A stretch of 64,000 nucleotides of DNA from Geomonas paludis (GCF_014193585.1 NZ_BLXY01000008.1:78148-142147), one strand, 5' to 3'. Shown: positions 33,501 through 41,548, counted from the first letter of the stretch. Program-made: numbers and translations. The notes: generated by a model from the letters alone, not told the origin.

Positions 33501-33929
33501 CTGCACGTGAGGGGGGGAGACAAGGTGGGCGAGGACCCGGGGCTGGCCCGGCTGAACGCCCTCTACCTCCCGGAACTGGAGCGGCTTCTGCGCGACACGC
33601 CGCAGGCGCGCATCTTCCTGAGCACCGACGACGACCGCATCCTGGCCCGCTACCGGGAGCGCTTCGGCGACCGGCTGGTCTACACCGTCTCCACCCGCAC
33701 GGCCAACGTGCAGGGGGTGCACTACCAGAAACAGGCGAGCCGCCGGGCTCTGGGGGACGAGGTGCTCATCGACACCCTCCTCGCCGCGCGCTGCGACCAT
33801 TTCCTGGGCAACGGCCTCTCCAACGTGTCGCTGGCCGTGGCGCAGATGAGGCCCTGGGCGCCCGGGACCTGCCGGCTCTTCGGCGCCCGGCTCGACTACC
33901 TGCGCCAGCTCACCCTGTACCGGAGCTGA
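30582..33929 (+). CDS. GT41 (SPINDLY/OGT-like) O-glycosyltransferase fused to a fucosyltransferase-like domain
   Basis: 1115 residues. Residues 1-220 are TPRs. Residues about 255-610 are a GT41 catalytic region: YVSADFREHAVARF, DLSGHSAGNRL (H344 in the conserved GHxxGN element), QVTWIGYP and DTFPYHGTTTTCEALWMG. Residues 622-633 (LPLPAGEGRGEG) are encoded by an intergenic-type repeat at 32445-32479. About 640-1115 is a second unit: a helical region, then a fold with IGLHVRGGDKVGEDPGL (H975-R977...D980-K981), the donor-binding signature of GT23/NodZ/FUT8-type and protein O-fucosyltransferases, and FLGNGLSNVSLAVAQM. GT41 enzymes O-glycosylate Ser/Thr. The C-terminal part could extend the chain or act on an independent acceptor. 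Cytoplasmic. Confidence 0.85.
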   Translation: MTESQSLKELFAAANALFASGDLSGAAERYRRVLQLDPYFAQASFNLGCTMERLCGPGEALPHFERAAQLVPQWSEAHGNLGFALARVGRMEEAAGELAEACRLAPDHAGYRNNLGLALSELGRGEEAQASFKEAIRLDPRYPEPHSNLAILYERFGNGAAAIDSLRQALRLRPDYPEAHHNLGNALKSQGRHEEAIAHYREALRLRPDYLEAQSSLLFALLYGTEVAEETIFAEHAAFGASQRRAVKPHDNVADPERVITIGYVSADFREHAVARFIAPVLAHHDRSRFRVLCYSNVAVPDAKSSQLAGLCDRFVNIAGLPDEQAEELLREDGIDILVDLSGHSAGNRLPLFARKPAPLQVTWIGYPFSTGLDSIDYRITDAICDPPGETERYHSEELIRLPGAFSCFAPPEDAPAVAPLPCLATGEITFGSFNNPAKITRETLALWADVLRAVPNSRLLLKGYSLACPKGRQRFLDAFAAAGIDTGRLELVGNTPSYRDHLALYGKVDIALDTFPYHGTTTTCEALWMGVPVVTLAGSTHRSRVGATLLHSVGLDGLVAEDARSLPQIAHALALDRHRLQGLRETLRATMAASALTDGAGFTRGLEQELLAAWGRWCRILPLPAGEGRGEGPPAADPKQEGRELLREGRLDAALQRFLVPLRSGDKSTLAGIQDTLNAQTAADQARALALEEGNEDASCPGRIADETLAECAELLCSAGIVTPADLICRYLADRGYDSARVSRTLGSVALAIGQPGAAVAALSRALEQGDASRATRILLVKAQQAAELPPPRGQGERLLLIKAWGYGFWSDVNHVLGQLLVAEITGRTPVVHWGPNSLFSDDPLENAFTSFFEPVSQVTITDLISRRRSFYPPKWQRDNVRHENLAKFDGPWSRCSALWTLERKEEVVVSDFHYAVNDLAPWIPAGHPLHGLSTGELYRYLFDRYLKVQPRILERVEAFHRQHFAGAPVIGLHVRGGDKVGEDPGLARLNALYLPELERLLRDTPQARIFLSTDDDRILARYRERFGDRLVYTVSTRTANVQGVHYQKQASRRALGDEVLIDTLLAARCDHFLGNGLSNVSLAVAQMRPWAPGTCRLFGARLDYLRQLTLYRS
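32445..32479. repeat. GGGAGAGGG hairpin repeat inside a coding sequence
   Basis: CCCTCTCCC (32447-32455), a 3-base loop, GGGAGAGGG (32459-32467), then TCGGGGTGAGGG. It is the same family as 22926-22971 and 23007-23040 but here is translated as LPLPAGEGRGEG at the junction of two enzyme domains. Confidence 0.9.
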
Positions 33930-33930
33930 C

Positions 33931-35706
33931 ATGACTACCCAAGATTCGGCACAGGGGCAGGCGCAGCTCAAGTACGTGGAGTTGCTGCTGCGCAAGGGGA
34001 TGCAGGAGGAGGCGCGCGCCCGGCTCGAGGAACTGGTGCGGCAGGAGCCTCCCCTGCCCACGGCCTGCTACCTGTTGGCGGTGCTCAAGGGGGAGGACGG
34101 CCAGGCACAGGAGGCGGCCGACCTGCTGGCCCGGACCCTCAGCCTGGAGCCTGGGAATACCAAGGCACTCAACGCCCTGGGGGGCGCGCTCTCGCAGCTG
34201 GGGCAGTTGGAACGGGCGGCGGCGGCTTTCACGGAGGCGCTGCGCATCGACCCCGGCTTCGGCGAGGCCCGCATCAACCTCGCCCTCCTTTTGAAGCAGG
34301 CGCTGCGCTTCACCGAGGCCGAGGCGCTGCTGCGTGAAGGGATCCAGCTCGACCCCGGTTCGCTACGCCTCACCTATAACCTCGCCAACGTGCTGCACGC
34401 GCAGGGGCGGAGCCTGGAGGCGGTGGCGGCCTACCGCGAGACGCTGCGGCTCGACCCGGACCACCTGGACGCCCGGCAGAACCTCCTCTTCGCCCTGCAC
34501 TACTCGCCGCAGTTCACCAGGCGTGAGATCTACGCCGAGCACCTCACTGCGGCGCGCAGCCGTCCCTTCCGGCCGGACCACCGGCAGGATCTGCCGCGCC
34601 CCCACCCCGGCGGCCGCATCAGGGTCGGCTACCTCTCCCCCGACTTCCGGGGCCATGCCGTGGCGAGCTTCATCGAGCCGGTGCTCGAGCAGCACGACCG
34701 CGACCGCTTCGAGATCTTCTGCTACGCCAACGTCGCCACGCCCGACGCCACCACCCATCTCCTGCAGGGGCTGTGCGATCAGTGGCGCGACATCCACGGC
34801 ATGGCCGACCATAACGCCGCGGCCCTCATCGCCGGCGACGGCATCGACATCCTCATCGACTTGGCCGGGCACACCTCCGGCAACCGGCTCCCCGTCTTCT
34901 GCCACCGCCCCGCCCCCGTCCAGGTCACCTGGATCGGCTACCCCGACAGCACCGGCCTCAAGGAGATGGACTACCGGATCACCGATGCGCTGGCCGATCC
35001 CCCTGGCGTCGACGACCGCCTGCACAGCGAATGGCTGCTGCGGCTGCCGCGCACCTTTTGCTGTTACCACCCCCCCGCAGAGGCTCCCGAGCTCGTCCCG
35101 CCCCCCTGTTCCCGGAACGGCTACATCACCTTCGGCTCGTTCAACAACCTCGCCAAGGTAACCCCGGAGGTGATCGCGCTCTGGAGCCGCGTGCTGCACG
35201 CCGTGCGCGACTCGCGCCTGCTCCTGAAGGCGAAGCCGCTCGCGGACCAGGGGGTGCGCAGGCGCATCCTGGACCTGTTCCAGGAGCAGGGGGTGGCGCC
35301 CGGGCGCATCGAGCTGGACCAGGGGCAGCGCGGCACCCGCGAGCACCTGGAACAGTACCAGCGCGTCGACATAGGGCTGGACACCTTCCCCTACAACGGC
35401 ACCACCACGACCTGCGAGGCGCTCTGGATGGGGGTGCCGGTGATCTCCCTCTCCGGCGACCGCCACTGTGCGCGCACCGGCGCGAGCCTGCTCACCAACT
35501 GCGGCCTGGCCGACCTGGTGACCAGGAGCGAGGCGGCCTTCGTCGAGATGGCGCGGCAGGTGGCGCGCGACCGGGAGACGCTGCGCGAGTTCCGGGCGGG
35601 CGCCCGGGAGAGAATGCGGCGCTCGCCGCTTCTGGATGCGGCCGGCGTCACGCGGGAACTGGAAACGGTGCTGGCCGAGCTGTGGGAAACGTCGCGCAGG
35701 CCATGA
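33931..35706 (+). CDS. GT41 (SPINDLY/OGT-like) TPR glycosyltransferase
   Basis: 591 residues, starting 1 base after the previous stop. TPRs at about 10-190; GT41 catalytic region about 225-585 with VGYLSPDFRGHAVASF, DLAGHTSGNRL (H314), QVTWIGYP, ITFGSFNNLAKVTPEV and DTFPYNGTTTTCEALWMG. It is a close paralogue of the first half of the preceding gene, without the fucosyltransferase-like tail. It probably adds a single sugar from UDP- or GDP-sugar to Ser/Thr of a cytoplasmic acceptor; flagellin is the obvious candidate because its gene lies about 1.8 kb away in convergent orientation. Last gene of the plus-strand run. Confidence 0.9.
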   Translation: MTTQDSAQGQAQLKYVELLLRKGMQEEARARLEELVRQEPPLPTACYLLAVLKGEDGQAQEAADLLARTLSLEPGNTKALNALGGALSQLGQLERAAAAFTEALRIDPGFGEARINLALLLKQALRFTEAEALLREGIQLDPGSLRLTYNLANVLHAQGRSLEAVAAYRETLRLDPDHLDARQNLLFALHYSPQFTRREIYAEHLTAARSRPFRPDHRQDLPRPHPGGRIRVGYLSPDFRGHAVASFIEPVLEQHDRDRFEIFCYANVATPDATTHLLQGLCDQWRDIHGMADHNAAALIAGDGIDILIDLAGHTSGNRLPVFCHRPAPVQVTWIGYPDSTGLKEMDYRITDALADPPGVDDRLHSEWLLRLPRTFCCYHPPAEAPELVPPPCSRNGYITFGSFNNLAKVTPEVIALWSRVLHAVRDSRLLLKAKPLADQGVRRRILDLFQEQGVAPGRIELDQGQRGTREHLEQYQRVDIGLDTFPYNGTTTTCEALWMGVPVISLSGDRHCARTGASLLTNCGLADLVTRSEAAFVEMARQVARDRETLREFRAGARERMRRSPLLDAAGVTRELETVLAELWETSRRP

Positions 35707-35958
35707 AAAGCCAGCAGCCGAGAACATTTGAGAACTACTGAGAGAACCTGAGGTCTTTTGGGTTTACCCCAAAGCTTGTGTTTTTGGCTTTCTCAGATTT
35801 CCTCAGATTTTCTCCGTGGCTAACGGTTTGCTTTTTTGTTTTGAGGTTCCTAGTTGGGGGGGGTAATGGCGGTGAGCGGCGCGCGGGCGCCGCGGGCCAA
35901 CGACAGCGAGGGGGACCACCGTGCGGCAATCCCCCTCGAAGAGCAGCTGCTGTTGCGG
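35707..35958. other. Convergent intergenic region with AT-rich stretch and hairpins
   Basis: 252 bases between the last GT41 gene and flaF, which face each other. 35750-35860 is much richer in A/T than the surroundings. CTTTTGGG/CCCCAAAG (about 35754-35773) is an imperfect hairpin with a T-rich stretch downstream, a possible plus-strand terminator. CGAGGGGGA (35907-35915) pairs with TCCCCCTCG (35930-35938) near the end of flaF. No gene seen. Confidence 0.5.
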
Positions 35959-36348
35959 CTAACCCGCGTTCTCGGGGTTGGTCCTCAAGCCCGCGGCGAT
36001 GTTGAAGTTGATGTCGATGACGATGGAGAGCTTTTCCGCTGTCGGGAACGCCATCACCTCGAAGAAGCGCTTGTCCACGAACAGGCTCAGGTTCAGGAGG
36101 TCCTCCCGCAGCTTCTTGGGCATGGGGTGGTTGGGCTCGGTCAACTCGGCCTGGAAGAAGCTCCAGACCTTCTGGTTGTACTTTATCGCCTCCAGCATCT
36201 TGGCTTCGCGGTCCGGGGCATCCCAGTCTTCCTGGACGGCCTTGAGCATCAGCCCCGCCTTGGTCAGCACGGAGGCTTCGAGCTCGCGTCCCGACATGCT
36301 CTCCTTCTGGATACCGACGTACTCCTTGATCGCGTTGTTAGTTTGCAT
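35959..36348 (-). CDS. flaF: Flagellar biosynthesis regulator FlaF
   Basis: 129 residues, usual size. The core KYNQKVWSFFQAEL...PMPKKLREDLLNLSLFVDKR matches the FlaF family (Asn-x-x-Leu/Val-Trp, then LP-x-x-LR). In Caulobacter FlaF is needed for flagellin synthesis and secretion and counteracts FlbT. Its start overlaps the end of flbT by 11 bases, so the two are coupled. Last gene of the flagellin transcription unit. Confidence 0.88.
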   Translation of the reverse strand: MQTNNAIKEYVGIQKESMSGRELEASVLTKAGLMLKAVQEDWDAPDREAKMLEAIKYNQKVWSFFQAELTEPNHPMPKKLREDLLNLSLFVDKRFFEVMAFPTAEKLSIVIDINFNIAAGLRTNPENAG

Positions 36349-36727
36349 TTTTCAGTAGCTCCTCTTCGTACTCGATGAGATTCTTCGCAAGTTTCAGTGC
36401 CTGGTAGTAGTTACCGGCCTCTATCCGTTCGTTCAACTGCTCGATGTGTGTCCTGGTGCTGGGGGCCGCCTTCAGTATCTCGGCTGCCAGTTCCGAGTAC
36501 GCCTTGACGTAGTTCGGGACGTTTGGCTCGTCGATGTACATGAGCTGGATGGTGAAGTAGACCCTCTTGCAGGGCGTGGTGATGTCCTTTTCGCCCAGGA
36601 TGTCCTTTTCGCGCAGTATGGGGACCGTGTTCTCTATGAAGAGAACGGTGCCCTTGCCGCCGTTTCTGACCACTGCGCCGCCTACGATTAGCCGCTCGTT
36701 GCTCTTCAAAGTAATTTTCAGGGACAT
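36338..36727 (-). CDS. flbT: Flagellin post-transcriptional regulator FlbT
   Basis: 129 residues. ITLKSNERLIVGGAVVRNG, LFIENTVPILREKDIL and TPCKRVYFTIQLMYID follow the FlbT family closely. In Caulobacter FlbT binds the 5' part of flagellin mRNA and promotes its decay when the hook is incomplete. Here it sits two genes after flagellin, followed by flaF. The long flagellin leader (from about 38500 to 38354) offers a possible target. Confidence 0.9.
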   Translation of the reverse strand: MSLKITLKSNERLIVGGAVVRNGGKGTVLFIENTVPILREKDILGEKDITTPCKRVYFTIQLMYIDEPNVPNYVKAYSELAAEILKAAPSTRTHIEQLNERIEAGNYYQALKLAKNLIEYEEELLKNAN

Positions 36728-36732
36728 GTCGG

Positions 36733-37476
36733 TTAGCTCAACCCTTTCAGGAATTGAGGGTGCTGTTGCGCCACCCCCTGAGTAACCGATTCTGCAAATT
36801 GCTGGCCAATCTCGGCACTTTTTTCTGCCGCGCGTGATTCGGTGGCGATCAACTCGAAAGCATGTGATTCCGCACCCTTAGGCGCCGAGAAAATGCTGGC
36901 GAAACGCCCGTCGGCAACAAAGGAGGCGGTGGCCGCGGCAATGTCGCCGCGCAGCGCCGTCAGCGACTGCGCCGCCGCGTCAAGTTTGTCCACGTGGTCA
37001 GCAATTTGACTGTCGTCCGCGTTCATACCGAGCGGCTCCGGAAGCGGTACCTGCTTGCGGGCCTCGACAACGGATGGAGGAGGAGGGAAGGTGAGCTGGT
37101 CGATCTCCTTGCGGAGCGCCGTGTAGGCCCTCAGCAGCTTCACCCTTTCCTTGTCTTGCGGTGCGAAGGGAGGAAAATTTTTAACTATGGTTTCCAGAGG
37201 TTCCTTCAGTTTGTCAATCTTTTGACCCAACTCCTGGGCCGCCTTGTCGGTCTCCCTGATGGCGGCTGCGGTGCTGTTCTGCCGCTCGTTTTGCAGGCGG
37301 ATGTCCGCCAGCTTGCGGTCTCCCTGCACGGAAAAGAGCACCTGGTCTGTGATTGCGGGGTCTTCGGGCTTTTGCTTTTCGGTGGGGGAATTTTGGACAG
37401 AGCTGGAGGGGGAGGTGAGTTGGGAAGAGGAAGTGGTGACTGGAACGCTCTCTGGTTGCAGTCGTTCTATTAACAT
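36733..37476 (-). CDS. Unidentified flagellar-locus protein, coiled-coil rich
   Basis: 247 residues, 5 bases before flbT and downstream of flagellin, so likely in the same transcript. The N-terminus is low-complexity Ser/Thr/Pro/Gln (about 1-40). About 45-130 is charged and helical (KAAQELGQKIDKLKEPL), and about 165-235 is Ala-rich helical. There is no signal peptide, membrane segment or known motif. The local base composition is less GC-rich than in the glycosyltransferase genes. The position recalls FlaG or hook-length/DUF-type late proteins, but no similarity can be seen; an export-related or filament-associated role is only a guess. Confidence 0.7.
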   Translation of the reverse strand: MLIERLQPESVPVTTSSSQLTSPSSSVQNSPTEKQKPEDPAITDQVLFSVQGDRKLADIRLQNERQNSTAAAIRETDKAAQELGQKIDKLKEPLETIVKNFPPFAPQDKERVKLLRAYTALRKEIDQLTFPPPPSVVEARKQVPLPEPLGMNADDSQIADHVDKLDAAAQSLTALRGDIAAATASFVADGRFASIFSAPKGAESHAFELIATESRAAEKSAEIGQQFAESVTQGVAQQHPQFLKGLS

Positions 37477-37499
37477 GAGCTACCCCCCTTAAAGAGGGA

Positions 37500-37527
37500 T
37501 TGCGGAGCGGGTTACCCCGCTCCGCAA
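37500..37527 (-). terminator. Perfect 12-bp hairpin after flagellin
   Basis: TTGCGGAGCGGG (37500-37511) pairs fully with CCCGCTCCGCAA (37516-37527), loop of 4. It lies 8 bases beyond the flagellin stop. The T tract is poor (TCCCTCTTT on the minus strand), so it may be a partial terminator or an mRNA-stabilising end that leaves flagellin more abundant than the genes behind it. Confidence 0.8.
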
Positions 37528-37535
37528 AGCTAGGG

Positions 37536-38354
37536 TTAGAACAGTCTGAGGACCGCCTGGGCTGCCTGGGAAGACATCGAGAGCGAGGTGGTACCCAAGC
37601 TCTGACGGGTCTGCAGCATCAGCATGTTGGCGCCTTCCTGGTTCATGTCGGCCAGGGTCAGGTTGTCAGCACCGGTCTGCAGGGTGTTGATCATGGAGTC
37701 GGTGAAGTTCTGACGGGTGGTGATGATGTTCAGGTTTGCCGCCAGGGTCTGGGTGTTGGACCTCAGGGTCGAGATCGCGGTGTCCATCTTCGCCGTATCC
37801 GTGGTGATGTCGGAGTTGGTAGCCCAGCTGCCGCTGGCGCCGTTGAGGCTCAGGCCGCTGGAGTTGGCCAGGAAGCCGACGACGTTCAGGCTGGAGCTCG
37901 CATCCTCGTTGAAGTTGACAGTCAGGGTGTTGGTGGAGCTCAGCAGGTTGAGGCCACGGTAACCGGAGTCAGAGGAGATGTTGTCGACCTGGCTACGAAT
38001 GGTGTCGTACTGGGTGGCCAGCTTGGACCTGGTCGCGGTGTCGCTGGTGGAGAGAGCGGATTGCGCGATACCTTTTGCTGCGTTGATCAGGCCGGTGACG
38101 GCGGTGATGCCTGCGTTGGCTGCCGAAACGGTCTGAACCGCCTCAGCCATGCCGTCCTTGCGGTCAGCGAGGTCGCTGGCGCGCTGGTTAGCGTTCTGCG
38201 CTGCGAAGTAGTTGGTCGGGTTGTCGAGAGCGCTGTTGACCTGCTTGCCGGAAGAGAGCCTCTGCTGGGTCCTGTTCAGGAGGTTGCTGGTCTGTTGGAG
38301 GTTGAGAAGGTTGGTCCTCATGCCTGCGGTGAGAGAGATGTCGCTAGTTGCCAT
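37536..38354 (-). CDS. fliC: Flagellin
   Basis: 272 residues. The ATG at 38354 (MATSDISLTAGM) is chosen because AAGGAGA lies 5 bases upstream and the conserved D0 helix begins here. The N-terminal D0/D1 region has LLNRTQQRLSSGKQVNSALD followed by NPTNYFAAQ, wording close to alphaproteobacterial flagellins. The C-terminal helix ends LMLQTRQSLGTTSLSMSSQA...LF. The middle is short, so the outer D2/D3 domains are essentially absent. Ser/Thr-rich central residues would be the glycan acceptors if the island modifies flagellin (inference). Transcribed from a FliA promoter at 38509-38536, with flbT and flaF in the same direction. Confidence 0.95.
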   Translation of the reverse strand: MATSDISLTAGMRTNLLNLQQTSNLLNRTQQRLSSGKQVNSALDNPTNYFAAQNANQRASDLADRKDGMAEAVQTVSAANAGITAVTGLINAAKGIAQSALSTSDTATRSKLATQYDTIRSQVDNISSDSGYRGLNLLSSTNTLTVNFNEDASSSLNVVGFLANSSGLSLNGASGSWATNSDITTDTAKMDTAISTLRSNTQTLAANLNIITTRQNFTDSMINTLQTGADNLTLADMNQEGANMLMLQTRQSLGTTSLSMSSQAAQAVLRLF

Positions 38355-38508
38355 GGTACTTCTCCTTTTCTGGGTGTTTGCCGGCATTCTTGCCGGGTTG
38401 AAAACCGTGTCGATGCTGTCTGCTTCGGGATCGGGCATCCTGCCCTACGGCGAGTAACTGATGAATTTCACCCCCTCATCGCCGGCGCGTCCTGCGCGTT
38501 TGTAAAGA

Positions 38509-38536
38509 ATATCGACACGGCGGGCCCAAAACTTTA
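38509..38536 (-). promoter_or_regulatory. FliA (sigma-28) promoter of flagellin
   Basis: On the minus strand: TAAAGTTT (38536-38529), 12-base spacer, GTCGATAT (38516-38509), against the consensus GCCGATAA. It is about 155 bases before the flagellin ATG, giving a long untranslated leader. The rest of 38355-38572 shows no gene. Confidence 0.85.
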
Positions 38537-38572
38537 ACGGGAAAGCACCACCTTACGATTATTTTTGTCAAA

Positions 38573-41545
38573 TTATTGGCAGCTCAACCTCTCTTGCAGG
38601 AGGGCGCGGATCCGGCCCATGACGCCGGGCCAGTCGCCGGGGCGCCCCTGCCGGAAGATGCGCATGGCCGGGTACCAGGGGGAGTCCTCGCGCTCAGCGA
38701 ACCAGCGCCAGTCGCAGGAGTAGGGGAGCAGCAGCCAGACGGGGATGCCCATGCCGCCGCCCAGGTGCGCCGCCGCCGTGTCCACCGTGATGAGCAGGTC
38801 GAGCCCGGCCAGGATGGCGGCTGTGTCGCCGAAATCCTTGATCTGCGGCGCGAGGTCGACGGCGGGGAGGAGGTCGGTGTCCGGGGCCTCCCCCAGTTGC
38901 AGGGAATAAAAGAGCACACCAGGCATATCGGCAAGAGCGGCGAAATGCTTGAACGGGCAGGCGCGGTTCCTGGGGAGCGGGCCGCCGCGCCAGACCAGCC
39001 CGACCTTGAGGGTCGCCCCCTCCTCCAGCATCAGGCTCCAGAGCGCGGCGCGCCGCTGCTCGGGGAAGAGGTAGGGACGCCAGGGGGGCATCTGTTCCAG
39101 CGTGGTCCCGAAGAGGTGCGGCAGGGAAATGAGCTGGACCTGGCAGTCGCACGGCGGCAGCTCGTCGGCCGGCCCGCACACCGCCGCCACGCCCGGAACC
39201 CGGGCCAAGAGGGGCTTCAGCGCCGGGATCTGGCAGCGCACCACCACCCGCCCTCCCCGCTGCGCCACCAGCGGCGCGTAGCGGATGAACTGCAGCGTGT
39301 CGCCGAGCCCCTGCTCGCACTGCAGCAGGATGGTGCGCCCGCAAAGCTCCTCGCCGCGCCAGACCGGGACGGCCAGTTCCGGCTCGCACCCCGCCAGGCG
39401 CCACTGGTATTCGCGCCAGCCGTTTTCATAGTCCCCGACCGATAAAAGGCTCAGGGCCAGGTTCCAGTGCGCCTCCGGGTGCTCCGGCGCCAGGCGCAGC
39501 AGTTCCCGGTAGGTCGCTATCGCCTGCTGCGGCTGCATGAGATCCTGGTAGGCGGTGCCGAGGTTGATGCGCGCCTCCAGGTAGCCCGGGTCGAGCGCGA
39601 TGGCCTGACGGTACAGCTCCACCGCCTGCGCCGGCTCTTCCAGCACCTGCAGGCACGCGCCCAGGTTCACGTAGGCGGGGAGGTAGCCGGGGTTGAGCGC
39701 CACGGCGCGCCTGAACAGCGGCTCGGCGTCGTCATGCTGCGCGCGGCCGACCAAAAGCGTCCCCAGGTTGTTGTAGGCGTCGGCGAGGGTCGGCTTCAGC
39801 TCCATGGCGCGCCGGTAGCTTCCCTCCGCCTCCACCAGGAGCCCCTGGTCCTGCTGCGCGAGCCCCAGGTTGTTGTAGACCTCGGCGCATTCCGGGAGCC
39901 GCTCCAGGAGGGCGCGGTAGAGCCGCACCGCCCCGGCGAGGTCCCCCTCCCCCCTCAGCCGGTTCGCTTCCCGGAACAGCTGGTTCGGGTCCTCAAGCGC
40001 CGCCTCGGGAAGGGGCGCCATCTCCCGCGCCACCGCCTCGATCACCGGCTGCCACTGTCCCGGGGCCGGCTGGCGGTGCAACGTAACGCTCGGGTACCAG
40101 GGGGAGTCGGAGCGCCCCTGCAGCCAGCGCCAGTCGCAGGAGAAGGGGAGCATGAGCTGCACCGGCTTTGCCATGGCCGCGGCGAGGTGCGCGACGGCGG
40201 TGTCCACCGCGACCACCAGGTCGAGGTTGTCGATCAGGGCCGCGGTGTGCGCGAAGTCCTCGAGGCCGGCGCTCAGGTCGACGCAGGTTCCTCCCCCCGA
40301 CAGGAGGGCCAGTTCCTCGGCCGCCGCGCCCAGTTGCAGGTTGTACAGGGTCACCCCCGGCACAGCCGCCAGGGGGGCCAGGGCCTGCGCCGCCAGCGAG
40401 CGGTAGCGGTCGCGCTTGTACCCGGCGCTGCCGGCCCAGACCACCCCCACCCTGAGCCCCGTCCCCGGCGCCATCCTGGCGCGCCACTGCGCGCTCAGGG
40501 CGGCGTCGGCCTTGAGCGGCGGGGTTTGCGGCGGGATGGACTCCAGGGCGGTGCCCAGAAGGTGCGGCAGGCTCAGGAGATAGGCGTAGGTGTCGAACGG
40601 GGGAGGTGCCTCGCCGGCGGCAAAGAGGGTGAGGCCGTCTCCCTGGCCGGCGAAGAGCGGCAGCAGTTCGCGGCGGCACTCGAGCACCACCTTGTTGCCT
40701 TGGCGCGCCAGCAGTTGCGCGTAGCGGAAGAACTGGATGGCGTCGCCGAAGCCCTGCTCGGCGCGCAGCAGCAGCGTGCGGCCGGCAAGCGGGGAGCCGT
40801 CCCACAGCTGCCGCCCCATGAAGCCCGTGTCGAAAGCGCCGGCGGGGTCCTTCAGGCGCCACTGGTACTCGCGCCAACCGTCCCGGTAGTCGCCCAGGGC
40901 GAGCAGGGCCAGGGCGAGGTTCCAGTGCGCGTCGACGCTCTCGGGATCGAGCGCAAGCGCCACGCGCAACGCCGGCAGCGCGTCGTCGAACTGGTTCAGG
41001 CTGAGCAGCGAGCCCCCCAGGTTTACCCATCCCTTCAGGTGGTCCGGCTGCAGCTCGACCACCTTCCGGTAGCACTGCGCCGCCCCCTGCCACTCCCCCT
41101 GCGCGCGCAGGGCGTGGCCGAGGTGGTAATAGGCGTTGCCGTAGCCGGGGTCGAGGGCGATGGCGTCGCAGAAGCGCGCTACCGCCGCATCCACCTCTCC
41201 CAGCTTCAAGAGCACGTTGCCCAGGTTGCCCATGGCCTCCGGGTAGTCGGGCTTGAGCTCCAGGGCGGCGCGGTAGCTCTGCTGCGCCTGCTCCAGCCGC
41301 CCCAGGTCCTCCAACACCACGCCCAGGTTGTTGTGCAGCTCGGCCTGCGCCGGGTCGAGCCCTGCGGCCCGGGAGAAGGCCTCCAAGGCCTGTTCCGGCC
41401 GCCCCAGCAGGCGCGCCAGGACGCCGGAAAGGGTGAGCAGGTCGACGTCGTCCGGCGTCTCCCGCAACAGTTCCCGGCACAGTTCGTCCGCCCGCTCGAA
41501 GCGGTTTTCCGCCAGGGCGCGTTTCAGTTCGTCGCGGCTTTGCAT
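38573..41545 (-). CDS. TPR-GT9 protein with two modules
   Basis: 990 residues built as TPRs (about 1-200), GT9-like domain (about 205-505), TPRs (about 520-700), GT9-like domain (about 700-990). Each GT9-like unit begins GWREYQWRL, continues with the glycine-rich EQG(F/L)GDxxQFxRY loop, has VGVVWAG/VGLVWRG and the D(T)AxAHLxxAM/GM element, and ends SPWYP..RxxRQ. GT9 is the ADP-heptose:LPS heptosyltransferase family, but this TPR-linked branch also occurs in flagellar loci, so donor and acceptor are not known. It lies 3 bases after the larger five-part homologue upstream, probably co-transcribed. Confidence 0.85.
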   Translation of the reverse strand: MQSRDELKRALAENRFERADELCRELLRETPDDVDLLTLSGVLARLLGRPEQALEAFSRAAGLDPAQAELHNNLGVVLEDLGRLEQAQQSYRAALELKPDYPEAMGNLGNVLLKLGEVDAAVARFCDAIALDPGYGNAYYHLGHALRAQGEWQGAAQCYRKVVELQPDHLKGWVNLGGSLLSLNQFDDALPALRVALALDPESVDAHWNLALALLALGDYRDGWREYQWRLKDPAGAFDTGFMGRQLWDGSPLAGRTLLLRAEQGFGDAIQFFRYAQLLARQGNKVVLECRRELLPLFAGQGDGLTLFAAGEAPPPFDTYAYLLSLPHLLGTALESIPPQTPPLKADAALSAQWRARMAPGTGLRVGVVWAGSAGYKRDRYRSLAAQALAPLAAVPGVTLYNLQLGAAAEELALLSGGGTCVDLSAGLEDFAHTAALIDNLDLVVAVDTAVAHLAAAMAKPVQLMLPFSCDWRWLQGRSDSPWYPSVTLHRQPAPGQWQPVIEAVAREMAPLPEAALEDPNQLFREANRLRGEGDLAGAVRLYRALLERLPECAEVYNNLGLAQQDQGLLVEAEGSYRRAMELKPTLADAYNNLGTLLVGRAQHDDAEPLFRRAVALNPGYLPAYVNLGACLQVLEEPAQAVELYRQAIALDPGYLEARINLGTAYQDLMQPQQAIATYRELLRLAPEHPEAHWNLALSLLSVGDYENGWREYQWRLAGCEPELAVPVWRGEELCGRTILLQCEQGLGDTLQFIRYAPLVAQRGGRVVVRCQIPALKPLLARVPGVAAVCGPADELPPCDCQVQLISLPHLFGTTLEQMPPWRPYLFPEQRRAALWSLMLEEGATLKVGLVWRGGPLPRNRACPFKHFAALADMPGVLFYSLQLGEAPDTDLLPAVDLAPQIKDFGDTAAILAGLDLLITVDTAAAHLGGGMGIPVWLLLPYSCDWRWFAEREDSPWYPAMRIFRQGRPGDWPGVMGRIRALLQERLSCQ

Positions 41546-41548
41546 CGA

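Noticed and set aside
35707..35958. Small protein frame at 35778-36005 on the plus strand
   Set aside because: It runs into flaF on the other strand, has no ribosome site, and covers an AT-rich non-coding stretch.
38355..38438. A 28-residue N-terminal extension of flagellin
   Set aside because: Flagellin N-termini are conserved at MATSDIS and AAGGAGA precedes that ATG.
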